Source: JAKFWI01 sp031398975
Lineage (GTDB): Bacteria > Pseudomonadota > Alphaproteobacteria > Caulobacterales > Aquidulcibacteraceae
Length of the DNA stretch: 28,168 bases
Assembly: GCA_031398975.1 (NCBI GenBank)
Contig: JANNOI010000022.1
Span: forward strand, 1-28,168
Direction of reading: 5' to 3'
Position numbers and translations under genes: made by a program. The notes below the pieces were generated by a model. It was given only the letters and a program-made list of their open reading frames with translations, did not search any database and was not told the DNA's origin. Of the stretch, positions 7,163-15,777 are shown piece after piece. The number at the start of each line of letters is the position of its first letter. Position 1 is the first letter of the stretch.

Positions 7163-8494
7163 TCACGCGCGCTGGAAATCGTAGAAATCACCGCCCAGCG
7201 GCAAGATTTCCGTCAGCGCATCGAGCGCGGCGCGGCTTTCGTCCAGCAGGAGCGGATCGGCGAGGTCTTGCGGCCATAATTCCTCGCGGTAATGGCGCAC
7301 GATCCAGGCTTGGAGGCGTGCGGCGAGATCGTCCGTCAAGAGGAAACCGGGCGTGATCGCCGCGCGCTCCTGGGCCGTCAGCTCGACGCGCAGACGCAGG
7401 CACGCCGGGCCCCCGCCATTGCGCATGCTCTCGCGCACGTCGATGAAGCGCACCTCCCCGATCGGGCCGTTACCCGCGGCGAGCGCGGCAAGATAGGCGC
7501 TGGACGCGGCGTTCTCGCGCGCCTCCTCGGGGACCAACAACGTCAGGCGCGCCGCCCCCGGCAGGCGCAGCAATTGTGCGTTGAACAGGTAGCTGGCGAT
7601 CGCGTCCCCCAGCGGCACGGCGTCGGCGCCCACCTCGACGAAAATGGGCTCGAACAGCCCGTCGGCGGCGCGCTTCAAGGCCTCGATCGTTGCGGCTGTG
7701 TCGGCGAACGCCTGGGCGTGGAAGAACAGCGTGGTTTCGTGCGCGACGGCCACGACATCGTTGTGGAACGCCCCCGCCGCGATCGCCTCCGGCGCCTGTT
7801 CCACCAGCACGGCGCGGCCCACGCCGTGGCGGCGCGCGACCGCCCGGCACGCGGCCGCCGTCTGGCGCGCGGCGAAGCCGCCCGCCGCCTCGCCCGCGCG
7901 GCCATAGACGAACGCCTCCACGCCCGCCGCGCCCGGGGCGCCGGCCAGGCGCATATGGTTGGCCGCGCCCTCATCGGCCAGGATCGCATGGCTGGGCAGG
8001 GGGTCGTGGATCGCAAAGCGGGCGGGGTCGGCGAAGATGCGGGTGAGCGCGCGCCGGGTCCCCGCCGCCTCCAGCGCGCGGTGGGCCATGGTGTGCAGAT
8101 TGGCGGGGGTGGCGTGGAGGCGCCCGTCCGCGCAATCGGCGCTGGGCGAGACCGTCGCCGCGTTCGCCGCCCACATGGAAGAGGCCGCCGCGGCGTTGCG
8201 CGCGAGCTGCGGCTCCTCTGCCCACGCCTGCGCCCAGACCTGCGCATCCGACCCCGAATACCCCAAGGCCCGCAGCGCCGGGATGAACGGGCGCTCCTGC
8301 GGGGGCAGCACCCCCTGCACCATCCCCAAGCCCATCAGCAGCCGCATCTTCGCCAGGCCCTGAAGGGCCGCTGCGCGCGGGCGGGCGAGCGCGTTCTTGT
8401 TGGCGGTGGAAGCGAGATTGCCTGGCGAAAGCCCGGCATAATTGTGGGTGGGCCCGATCAGCCCGTCGAAATTGGCCTCCACCGCCCCGCTCAT
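7163..8494 (-). CDS. astB: N-succinylarginine dihydrolase
   Basis: AstB hydrolyses N2-succinylarginine to N2-succinylornithine, 2 NH3 and CO2, the second step of the arginine succinyltransferase (AST) pathway. The 443-residue length is normal. The protein opens with the conserved ANFDGLIGPTHNYAGLSPGN. The expected catalytic residues are present: Glu175 (LADEGAANH), His244 (AFHNDVV) and Cys365 (NGGGPACLRLRV), matching the Glu/His/Cys triad of the E. coli enzyme. The ATG at 8494 overlaps the astD stop by 4 nt (ATGA), so translation is coupled. It is the last gene of the M20-astA-astD-astB operon and ends 10 nt from the convergent hspQ stop. Confidence 0.96.
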   Translation of the reverse strand: MSGAVEANFDGLIGPTHNYAGLSPGNLASTANKNALARPRAAALQGLAKMRLLMGLGMVQGVLPPQERPFIPALRALGYSGSDAQVWAQAWAEEPQLARNAAAASSMWAANAATVSPSADCADGRLHATPANLHTMAHRALEAAGTRRALTRIFADPARFAIHDPLPSHAILADEGAANHMRLAGAPGAAGVEAFVYGRAGEAAGGFAARQTAAACRAVARRHGVGRAVLVEQAPEAIAAGAFHNDVVAVAHETTLFFHAQAFADTAATIEALKRAADGLFEPIFVEVGADAVPLGDAIASYLFNAQLLRLPGAARLTLLVPEEARENAASSAYLAALAAGNGPIGEVRFIDVRESMRNGGGPACLRLRVELTAQERAAITPGFLLTDDLAARLQAWIVRHYREELWPQDLADPLLLDESRAALDALTEILPLGGDFYDFQRA

Positions 8495-9939
8495 GGAAGC
8501 CCCGGCGCCGGAAGAGCCTGCGCCACCGGCGCGCTCTGGGTGGCCACGGGATAGGCTGCATAATCGGCCGCGTAGGCCGCACTCGGGCGCAAATTGCCGG
8601 ACAGCCCAGGTCCCCCGAAGGGCGCGGCGCTGGAAGCGCCGGTGGTGGGACGGTTCCAGTTCAGCACGCCGGCCCGCAGCGCCGCCCGCGCGCGCGTCCA
8701 CACCCCCGGATCGTCGCAGACGAGCCCCGCCGACAGGCCGAACCGGGTGCGCCCCGCCCGCTCGAACGCCGCCTCGAGCGAAGGCGTGCGGAACACCTGC
8801 AGCAGGGGCGCGAAAATCTCCTCGTCCGAAGGCTCCTGGGCTTGGGTCATGTCGATCAAAGCCGGCCGCACGAAGGCGCCGTCGCGGTCCAGCGTGCGCA
8901 AGGAGCGTCCGCCCAGCGCCTGCAGGCTGCGCTCGGCCGCCTCCGCCTGGCGGGCGAAGTGCGCGGAAGCCAGCGGGCCCATGAAAGGCGCGGGGTCCGC
9001 GTTCCAGGGGCCCACCACGAGGGTGCGCGCAAGGTCGGCCGTGCGTTCCAGCACCTCCTCGCCGAAGGCGGTGTCGGGCACGATCAGACGGCGCGCGCAG
9101 GAGCAGCGCTGGCCGGTGGTGGCCCAGGCGGAATGGGCGATCAGATTGGCGGCCGCCGCGGGGTCCGCCGCGGGCCAGACGATCAGCGGGTTGTTGCCGC
9201 CCATCTCCAGCGCCAGCAGCACGTCGGGGCGGCCCGCAAAGCGGCGGTGGATGGCGAGCCCCACGCCCACCGAGCCCGTGAACAGCACCCCCGCGAGGCC
9301 GGGGGCGGCCAACAGCGCCTCCCCGATCTCCCGCCCGCCCTGCACGAGGTTGAACACCCCGGCGGGCAGGCCCGCCGCCTCCCAGGCCTGCGCCAGGATG
9401 ATCCCCGGCAAGGGGGCCAATTCGCTGGGCTTGAACACGATCGTATTGCCGGCCAGCAAGGCCGGGACGATATGCCCGTTGGGCAGGTGGGCCGGGAAGT
9501 TGAACGGCCCGAACACCGCCAGCGCCCCGTGGGGATGGTGGTCGAGCGAGAGCGCGCCGAAGGCCGTAGGTTCGGTGCGTGCGCCGGCGCGTTCGCTCTG
9601 CATCCGGATCGAGATCTCGACCTTGCCGATTACCGTGGCGACTTCGCCCTTGGCTTCCCAGAGCGGCTTGCCCATGGCCTGCGAGATCGCCTGCGCCAGT
9701 TCTGGCCCGCGCGCCTCCGCCGCCGCCGCGAACGCCCGCGCCAGGCCTATGCGCGTCTCCAGCGGCGTGCGCGCCCAGGCGGGAAAAGCATCCTGGGCCG
9801 CCTGCATGGCCGCGGCCGTCTGCGCGGCGTCTGCGGCTGCGCCCCTCCACACGGTTTCCCCGCTGGCCGGATCGAGGGTGGCGAGCGCCGCGCCCGCCCC
9901 CGTGCGCCAGGCTCCGCCGATAAACAGCGCCCCGCTCAA
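8491..9939 (-). CDS. astD: Succinylglutamate-semialdehyde dehydrogenase
   Basis: AstD oxidises N-succinylglutamate 5-semialdehyde to N-succinylglutamate with NAD+, the fourth AST step. The 482-residue protein is a standard aldehyde dehydrogenase: NAD-binding FGPFNFPAHLPNGH, FTGSVGVG, general base Glu245 in ALEMGGNN, nucleophile Cys279 in TTGQRCSCAR. The only start that fits the family's N-terminus (SGALFIGGAW) is a TTG at 9939, which overlaps the astA stop as TTGA. It overlaps astB by 4 nt at its other end. The last ~25 residues (AYPVATQSAPV...) look typical of AstD tails. Function is secure from motifs plus operon context; the rare TTG start is inferred from the overlap. Confidence 0.95.
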   Translation of the reverse strand: MSGALFIGGAWRTGAGAALATLDPASGETVWRGAAADAAQTAAAMQAAQDAFPAWARTPLETRIGLARAFAAAAEARGPELAQAISQAMGKPLWEAKGEVATVIGKVEISIRMQSERAGARTEPTAFGALSLDHHPHGALAVFGPFNFPAHLPNGHIVPALLAGNTIVFKPSELAPLPGIILAQAWEAAGLPAGVFNLVQGGREIGEALLAAPGLAGVLFTGSVGVGLAIHRRFAGRPDVLLALEMGGNNPLIVWPAADPAAAANLIAHSAWATTGQRCSCARRLIVPDTAFGEEVLERTADLARTLVVGPWNADPAPFMGPLASAHFARQAEAAERSLQALGGRSLRTLDRDGAFVRPALIDMTQAQEPSDEEIFAPLLQVFRTPSLEAAFERAGRTRFGLSAGLVCDDPGVWTRARAALRAGVLNWNRPTTGASSAAPFGGPGLSGNLRPSAAYAADYAAYPVATQSAPVAQALPAPGLP

Positions 9940-10961
9940 AGCGCCGCCTCCCAGACCAGGGCCTCGTCGCCCGCGGCGAGCTTGAGCGCCCGCAGCGTCG
10001 CCTCCGGCACGACCGCCTGCCCATCCTCGAGCGCGAGCGCGGTGGGCGCGCAGCGGAACTCCGCCACGCCTCGCCGCGCCACGAGCCCCGCCCCGCCAGG
10101 ACGCCCGGCGCGGAGCGTCGCGACGCGGGCCTCGCGCACCGTGCGGACGCCGTCGCGGGGGCAGATCAGCAGCGGGCCGCCGTCGAAAATGTCCACCACC
10201 TGGTCGAACCGGAACCCTTCCCGCTCCAAAAGGCGCCGCGCAGCCTCTCCTTCGCTGTGGCAGCGCCCGAGTACGGCGCGGGCCTCGGCCGGCAGAAGAT
10301 CGAGATAGATCGGATATTTGGGCATGAGGTCGAGGATGAATTGGTTGTCGGTCGTGGCGCTCAGCGCATCGGCCTCGGCGAAGGGCATCTGGAAGAAATG
10401 GCGCCCCAGGTGCTCCCAGAAGGGCGAGACCCCCTGCCCGTCCACCACCCCGCGCAATTCCGCCACCACCCGATCGGCGAAACGGTTCCGGTCCGCCGCG
10501 ATCAGCATGTAGCGCGCCTGCGCCAGCGCCCGTCCCACCCCGCCCGCGCGATGATCGGGGTGCACGAACAGCGAGCCGACTTCGGCGGCGCCGGTGCATT
10601 CGTCCACCAGGATCAGCACCTCGAGATCGAAGCGGCGGTTGGCGGCGCGCGAGGCCTGCGCGATGCGCAGGATGCGGAAATTGAAGAAAGGCTGGGCGCG
10701 TCCGATGCAGGATTTCACCTGCGCCATGCCCACCACCGCGCCGGTGGGAAGATGCTCAAGGACCACGAAATAGCGCTCCCCGCCCGGCTCGGTCACACTC
10801 GCCGCGAACGCGGCTTCGGAGGCTTGAAGCTGGGCGGCGAGGGTGTCGTCGGAGATGGCGAGGCTGGTGAAGCCGGGCCCGACCTGGGCTTTCAGCGCCC
10901 GCAGCGCCGCAAAATCCGCCGATCCCGCCGCGCGGATCACATAGGCCCCCGTCGCCCTCAT
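9936..10961 (-). CDS. astA: Arginine N-succinyltransferase
   Basis: AstA transfers succinyl from succinyl-CoA to the alpha-amino group of arginine, committing it to the AST catabolic route. The 341-residue protein shows family blocks such as GFTSLAISDDTL, MAQVKSCIGRAQPFFNFRI, EVGSLFVHPDHRAGGVGRAL, the ELRGVVDGQGVSPFWEHLG block, and FDQVVDIFDGGPLL. The ATG at 10961 overlaps the stop of the upstream M20 gene by 4 nt (ATGA) and the stop overlaps astD. Only a single AstA is present; some gammaproteobacteria have two related subunits (AruF/AruG). Confidence 0.96.
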   Translation of the reverse strand: MRATGAYVIRAAGSADFAALRALKAQVGPGFTSLAISDDTLAAQLQASEAAFAASVTEPGGERYFVVLEHLPTGAVVGMAQVKSCIGRAQPFFNFRILRIAQASRAANRRFDLEVLILVDECTGAAEVGSLFVHPDHRAGGVGRALAQARYMLIAADRNRFADRVVAELRGVVDGQGVSPFWEHLGRHFFQMPFAEADALSATTDNQFILDLMPKYPIYLDLLPAEARAVLGRCHSEGEAARRLLEREGFRFDQVVDIFDGGPLLICPRDGVRTVREARVATLRAGRPGGAGLVARRGVAEFRCAPTALALEDGQAVVPEATLRALKLAAGDEALVWEAAL

Positions 10962-12202
10962 CCTCGCAGCTCCCGCACCGGCCAGCGCCCCTGGGCGAAG
11001 CCCCGCAGCAGCAGGAACGAAAGCTTGGCGCGCTCGGCGAAGCTCGAGGCCAGCGCATATTCCTGATCGCTATGGATGGCCCCGCCGCGCACGCCCAGCG
11101 TATCCACATTGGGGCAGCCGGCGGCCGCCAGATTGTTGCCCTCGCATACCCCGCCCGTCGGCGCCCAGCGCAGATCGAGGCCGAGCTCGGCGCCCGCCTC
11201 GCGCGTCCAGCCGAACAGGCGCGCCTGGGCCGGCGTGAAGGGTTTCGGCGGGCGCGTGAAGCCCCCCTGCAGGTGCGCCGCCACCCCCTCGCGCCCGGCG
11301 GCGCGGGCGTAAACCCCGTGGACGGCGGCCTCCGCCCAGGCCCGGCTTTCCGCGTCGGGCGCACGCACATTGAAGCGCAACACCGCCCGGTCCGGCACCA
11401 CGTTCACCGGCCCCCCGCCCTCGATCGCGCCGGCATTGAAGGTGACCCCCTCCCGCAGGCCGTTCAGCGCGTGCAGAGCGAGGGCGGCCTCGGCGGCGGC
11501 GATCAGGGCGCTCACCCCGCTCTCGAACGCCCGCCCGACATGGGCGGCGCGGCCGCGCAGAACCAGCGCATAATTGGCCGAGCCCTTGCGCGCGCTCGCG
11601 AGCGCGCCGTCCGGCAAAGCGGGCTCGTAGGTCATGCCCACATGGGCGCGGGCCCCGAGCGCGGCCAGCAGCGGGGCGCTCGCGGGCGAGCCCACTTCCT
11701 CGTCGGGGCTCAACAGCACTTCGTAGCCCAGGGCCTCGCCGCCGCCGGCCGCCTCGAACGCCGCCAGCGCCTCCAGCATGACGATGATCCCGCCCTTCAT
11801 GTCCGCCACGCCGGGGCCGTTCAGGGTTTCGCCGTCATCGAGCCAGCGGCAGGCCTGGAAGGCGTCGTCGGGCGGGAAAACCGTGTCGTAATGGCCGGTG
11901 AGCGCCACCTGGACCGGGGCTTCAGGGCGCACGCGCAGGCGCAGCGCCGCCCCGTGCTCGGTAAAGACCGGCTCGCCCGCCGCATTGACGCCGGAACTGG
12001 GCGCAAGCGCGAGCCGCTCGATCGGGCCAGGCAGCACGGCCAGCGCACCGCAGAGCCTATCGGCCATGGCCGCCAGACCCGCCGGGGCGCCGCTGCCGGA
12101 ATTGAGCCCCGCCCAATCCTGGACGCGCCCGATCATGGCCTCCGCGCGTGCATCAAGGGCCTCAAGGCCGGCGGTTGTGGAACTCTCCATAAGGCTGCGC
12201 AT
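10958..12202 (-). CDS. M20-family metallohydrolase of the AST operon (possible succinylglutamate desuccinylase substitute)
   Basis: This 414-residue M20 (ArgE/DapE/CPG2-type) zinc hydrolase is the first gene of the ast operon. Metal and catalytic residues are in place: His104 and Asp106 (GHYDTV), Asp134 (GPGVADMKGG), Glu168-Glu169 (SPDEEVGS), an acidic residue at MTYEP and the terminal His in GGAIHSD. M20 members remove acyl groups from amino acids, and DapE acts on an N-succinyl substrate. The operon has no AstE. I infer, but cannot prove, that this enzyme performs the last step, N-succinylglutamate to glutamate plus succinate. The start is uncertain: ATG at 12202 or at 12190, both without a clear ribosome-binding site. 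Its stop overlaps astA by 4 nt. Confidence 0.88.
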   Translation of the reverse strand: MRSLMESSTTAGLEALDARAEAMIGRVQDWAGLNSGSGAPAGLAAMADRLCGALAVLPGPIERLALAPSSGVNAAGEPVFTEHGAALRLRVRPEAPVQVALTGHYDTVFPPDDAFQACRWLDDGETLNGPGVADMKGGIIVMLEALAAFEAAGGGEALGYEVLLSPDEEVGSPASAPLLAALGARAHVGMTYEPALPDGALASARKGSANYALVLRGRAAHVGRAFESGVSALIAAAEAALALHALNGLREGVTFNAGAIEGGGPVNVVPDRAVLRFNVRAPDAESRAWAEAAVHGVYARAAGREGVAAHLQGGFTRPPKPFTPAQARLFGWTREAGAELGLDLRWAPTGGVCEGNNLAAAGCPNVDTLGVRGGAIHSDQEYALASSFAERAKLSFLLLRGFAQGRWPVRELRG

Positions 12203-12289
12203 ACGGGATGGTCCCGCGCGCGTGCGCCCTTGTCCAGCCTGCTCGCCGGCGCCCGCACGCGAAGACGCCGAACGCCAGGCCAAAACGCA

Positions 12290-12318
12290 AGGAGGCCCGG
12301 CGCCAGGCCGGGCCTCCT
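12290..12318 (-). terminator. Rho-independent terminator after ompA
   Basis: A perfect 12-bp GC-rich stem (12290-12301 with 12307-12318) closes a 5-nt loop. Read on the minus strand it is followed by a short T-containing tail (CTTGCGTTTT). It begins about 36 nt past the ompA stop and lies upstream of the M20/ast operon, separating the two transcription units. Confidence 0.75.
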
Positions 12319-12353
12319 CGACGTCCGGTGAGCCGCTTCTTGCGAAGCAGGTC

Positions 12354-13430
12354 TTATTGGAACGTGATGGTCACGGCCGTACGGCGGTTCAGCGGCTCGC
12401 GCACGCCGTCCGCGGTCGCCTTGTCGAGGCCGGTTTCACCGGCGCCCGAAGCCGAGATCACGCCCGCCGGCAGGCCCGCCGCGACCAGCGCGTCGGCGAC
12501 GACGGTGGCGCGGGTGTTGGACAGCCTCAGGTTATAGGCGGGCGAGCCCGACGTGTCGGTGAAGCCGGTCACGTTCACGGTGGAGACGTTGCACTCCTTG
12601 GCGCGGGCGGCGGCGGCGTTGATCGTCTCGAGCGCCGCGGCGTTGAGGGCGGACTTGTTCCACTCGAAATAAACTTTGAAGTCCTGGCCGGGGCACACTT
12701 CCGCGACCGGCGCGACGGGCGGCGGCGGGGGGGGCGGCGGAGGCGCAGGCGGCGGGGGCGGCGGAGGCGCAGGCTCGGCCGCGGCGAACTGCCACCGCAG
12801 ACCGACCGTCGCGGCGTGGTGGACGTAATCGCCCTCAAAGGTCGCGGGCGCGCCGTTGCTGAAACCCTCGAATTCAAGGTCCGGGGCGGAGAAATAACGA
12901 TAGCCGACGTCGAGCTTCAGGCGCTCCGAGATCGGCAGAGCCAGGCCCGCCAAGCCTTGGTAGGCGAAGCCGCTGTCGGAATCGTCGAACGATTGCGCGA
13001 GCGAGGGGGTGGAGGCGGACGCGGTGACCTGGGCGTAGCCCACGCCGACGCCCAGATACGGCATGACCGGGCCGAGCGTGAAATCGACGAAGCCGTTGAT
13101 CATGCCGGACCAGGCATGGGCGCCGCCGCCTTCGCGGATCGAGGAAGAGCCTTCGAAATCGTTGTAGCGGTGGGCGAACTCGCCCTCGAGCCGCAGGCCT
13201 TTACCGAAGCCGTAGCCGAGGCCCAGATGCTGGGTCCAGTCGGCGTCGAACTCGGCCGCGCTGTTCAGCGACGGGGCGGGGTTGATCGTCGGGCCAGAAA
13301 GATCGAGGCTGTCATCGAAGCCGTAGCCCACATCGGCCCGGCCGTACCAGCCTTCTTCCGCCTGCGCGGATATGGGCGCTGCGATCATCGCAGCCGCCAG
13401 CGCCGTGGCGCCTCGAAGCACGTTCTTCAT
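12354..13430 (-). CDS. OmpA-family outer membrane protein
   Basis: This 358-residue protein is predicted to anchor the outer membrane to peptidoglycan. A signal peptide ends at SAQA (about residue 24). An eight-stranded OmpA-type barrel follows (aromatic-ended strands, final FAAA). A proline-rich hinge of alternating PPPPP and A comes next. The C-terminal OmpA domain shows VYFEWNKSALN, GFTDTSGSPAYNLRLSNTRA with the diaminopimelate-binding Asp and Arg, and NRRTAVTI. AGGGGA lies 5 nt before the ATG at 13430. An EcfG-like promoter candidate lies in the 270-nt upstream gap and a strong terminator follows the gene, so it is probably transcribed alone. Confidence 0.94.
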   Translation of the reverse strand: MKNVLRGATALAAAMIAAPISAQAEEGWYGRADVGYGFDDSLDLSGPTINPAPSLNSAAEFDADWTQHLGLGYGFGKGLRLEGEFAHRYNDFEGSSSIREGGGAHAWSGMINGFVDFTLGPVMPYLGVGVGYAQVTASASTPSLAQSFDDSDSGFAYQGLAGLALPISERLKLDVGYRYFSAPDLEFEGFSNGAPATFEGDYVHHAATVGLRWQFAAAEPAPPPPPPPAPPPPPPPPPVAPVAEVCPGQDFKVYFEWNKSALNAAALETINAAAARAKECNVSTVNVTGFTDTSGSPAYNLRLSNTRATVVADALVAAGLPAGVISASGAGETGLDKATADGVREPLNRRTAVTITFQ

Positions 13431-13516
13431 GTGATCCCCTCAATCTTGACCTAACAGCGACGCTTCGTGCGCCACGGGATGCTTGACGCAATCGCGCCCG
13501 ACGTCTCCATCGGAAG

Positions 13517-13542
13517 TACGGCTTAGAACCGCTTACAGTTCC
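13517..13542 (-). promoter_or_regulatory. EcfG-like promoter candidate upstream of ompA
   Basis: On the minus strand GGAAC (13538-13542) is separated by 17 nt from CGTA (13517-13520), one mismatch from the GGAAC-N16/17-CGTT consensus. It points at ompA, whose ATG is 86 nt farther. This is the weakest of the six sites because of the longer leader and the mismatch. Confidence 0.4.
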
Positions 13543-13700
13543 GGATGTATACTGATTTCCCTCAGAACGCGATACCTTAGGCGTCTCTAACTTGGGGGGT
13601 GGGGCGTATTGGCCACACCTTTGCCCGCGACTCGCGCTCCAACCTCGGATCGCTTTGGTTTATCTGTCACCAAACGGTTAAAGCTTGCGCCCGCCGGCGC

Positions 13701-15671
13701 TCAAACCGCAGCCGACAAGAGCGGGCCGTCCTCGTTGGCGGGCGTGGGCGCCACGGGCCTTGCAGGCAGGCGCAAGGTGAACACCGATCCGTCCCCCAAC
13801 GCGCTTTCCACGCTCACGTCCCCGCCCATGAGCTGCGCCAGGCGCCGCGTGATCGCAAGGCCAAGGCCAGTGCCGCCGAAGCGGCGCGTGGTGGAGGCGT
13901 CCGCCTGGACAAAGGGCTTGAACAATTTGGCCACCTGCGCAGGAGACATGCCGAGCCCGGTGTCGGAAATGCTAAAGACGAGCGCCTCGCCGGCCCCGGT
14001 CTCCCGCCGCGCCGAGAGGCGCACCACCCCGCCTTCGGTGAATTTGCAGGCGTTGGACAAGAGGTTCAAAAGGCATTGGCGCAGCCGGGTGGCGTCGATC
14101 ATCGCCACGCCCAGGTCCGGCGCGATGGCGCATTCGAGGCGGTTGGAATTGGCCTCTGCGAGCGGGGCTGCGGTCTCGGCCACCTCTTCGAGGATCAGGG
14201 CGAGGTCGGCCGGGGCGGGGTTCACCTCCATCCGCCCGGCTTCGATCTTCGACAGGTCCAGCACGTCGTTGATGATCGCGAGAAGATGGCGCGCGGCGGT
14301 ACGGATGCGGCGGGCGTCGCGCGCCATGTCCGCACGCTCGAGCGCGAGCAGGTCCTCTTCCAGGATTTCGGAATAGCCGATCACCCCGGTCAAGGGCGTG
14401 CGCAATTCATGGGACATGAAGGCCACGAACTCGTCCTTGGCCTTGTTGGCGGCCTCCGCGCTCAGCCGGGCCGCGCGGCTTTCCTTGAGGGCTGCGAGCG
14501 CGCCGGCCATGCGGCCCAGTTCCGTGCCGGGGCGCGCGGGCGGGATGGGCGCGTCCAGATCCCCTTGCGCGATGGCGCGCATGGCGCCCGACATCTCATC
14601 CACCGGCTGCCCGATCCGCCTGCCCAGGAAGATCGCCGCGATCGCCGCCGCCGCCGTCAGCAGGATCCCGATCCCCAGCGTGTTGAGCACGGCCGCGCGC
14701 GCGGGCGCGAGCACCAGATCGAGGGGGGTGAACGTCACCAGCGTCCAGCCCGCCTGGGGGGCCTCCTTGAACCGGACCGGCGCGCTCGCCACCAGCACGG
14801 TGCGGTCGCCGATGCGCGCCACGCCGGACCAGGGCTTGGGGCCAAGCACCGCCGCGAGCACATCCCCCGGCGCCCCCATCGCCGAGGCCGGACGCGCCAG
14901 CAGCGCGCGGTCCTCGTGCGCCACGATCAGCCCGGAGGCAGAAAGCAGCACCGCCTTCTCCCCCTCCGGGGCGTTTTCCGCCTTCAGGCGCAGCAACAGC
15001 GTCTCGAGCGAGACGTTCACCCCCGCCGCGCCGATGATCTTGCTGTCCACCCGCACGGGCGCGGCGGCGCTGATCATCCACACCCCCTCCTGGCCGTCGG
15101 GACCCCGGCGCTTGTGCGGCTCAAGGATCACCAGCCGGCGCGCCGCGATCGGGGCGACGTAGAAATCGCTTTTTTGGGCGGCCTCGAAGGCGGTTTCCGC
15201 GGGGCTCGTGTCCTGCACCAGGATGCCGTCCGACCGGCGCATCCAGGAGGGCGCGAACACCCCCTTTCCGTCCGAGCCCAGCCGGCCGCGGAAGCGGGCG
15301 TCGCGGCCGTCGAAGGCGTTCGGCTTGAACTGGGCCCAGACGCCGAACAGGTCGGGCTGGCCCACCGCGATCGACCAATAGGCCCGCAGCAGCCGCTCCC
15401 GGGCGGGCGCCGCTTGGGCCGCCTCGCTGGCGGCGAAGCGCACCGCCTCGCGCGCGCTCAAGGCGGCCAGATTGACGCTGGAGGTGATCGTCTCGGCCAG
15501 ATGGGCGGCCCGGGCCCGCGTCTCCGCGATCGCCGAGCGCTCGGCCTGGCGCCACGCCGTCGCCGAGAGCGCCCCGCCCAGCGCCAGCACTGCGACCACG
15601 ACAACGCTGATCATCGCCGCCAGCATCTGGCCGCGAAACCCCAGGTGACCGATCACGGAGCGCCAGAGCAC
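13701..15671 (-). CDS. Membrane histidine kinase with periplasmic Cache-like sensor, HAMP, HisKA and HATPase
   Basis: The product (656 residues from GTG 15671) is a transmembrane sensor kinase. A first membrane segment (about 15-39) is followed by a large periplasmic region of about 285 residues with Cache-like features (VWAQFKPNAF, WMISAAAPV, GAAGVNVSLETLL). Then come a second membrane segment (about 325-350), a HAMP linker, HisKA with phospho-acceptor His421 in FMSHELRTPL, and HATPase boxes LLNLLSNACKF, ISDTGLGM and FGGTGLGLAITRRL. There is no receiver domain and no adjacent partner regulator, so it is an orphan kinase. The start is uncertain: the frame stays open to an ATG at 15779 that overlaps the divergent rlmJ start, but that extra stretch looks non-coding. 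GTG 15656 and ATG 15626 are also possible. Confidence 0.88.
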   Translation of the reverse strand: MLWRSVIGHLGFRGQMLAAMISVVVVAVLALGGALSATAWRQAERSAIAETRARAAHLAETITSSVNLAALSAREAVRFAASEAAQAAPARERLLRAYWSIAVGQPDLFGVWAQFKPNAFDGRDARFRGRLGSDGKGVFAPSWMRRSDGILVQDTSPAETAFEAAQKSDFYVAPIAARRLVILEPHKRRGPDGQEGVWMISAAAPVRVDSKIIGAAGVNVSLETLLLRLKAENAPEGEKAVLLSASGLIVAHEDRALLARPASAMGAPGDVLAAVLGPKPWSGVARIGDRTVLVASAPVRFKEAPQAGWTLVTFTPLDLVLAPARAAVLNTLGIGILLTAAAAIAAIFLGRRIGQPVDEMSGAMRAIAQGDLDAPIPPARPGTELGRMAGALAALKESRAARLSAEAANKAKDEFVAFMSHELRTPLTGVIGYSEILEEDLLALERADMARDARRIRTAARHLLAIINDVLDLSKIEAGRMEVNPAPADLALILEEVAETAAPLAEANSNRLECAIAPDLGVAMIDATRLRQCLLNLLSNACKFTEGGVVRLSARRETGAGEALVFSISDTGLGMSPAQVAKLFKPFVQADASTTRRFGGTGLGLAITRRLAQLMGGDVSVESALGDGSVFTLRLPARPVAPTPANEDGPLLSAAV

Positions 15672-15777
15672 GCCGGTACATACCTCGATTGCCAAATCTT
15701 TGGGGTAGGCTAGCGCCTCAGCTTTAAGATTGGCTGAAGCCCCGCCGCCCCCGCGATGGGGCTCGAGTAGAGCACGC

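Noticed and set aside
7292..12331. Several plus-strand frames of 400-490 codons opposite the ast operon
   Set aside because: They are mirror images of conserved genes on the minus strand and contain no recognisable family motif.
13599..15713. Long plus-strand open frame opposite the histidine kinase
   Set aside because: Same antisense low-complexity pattern (His/Arg/Gln-rich), while the kinase on the other strand has all the expected motifs.
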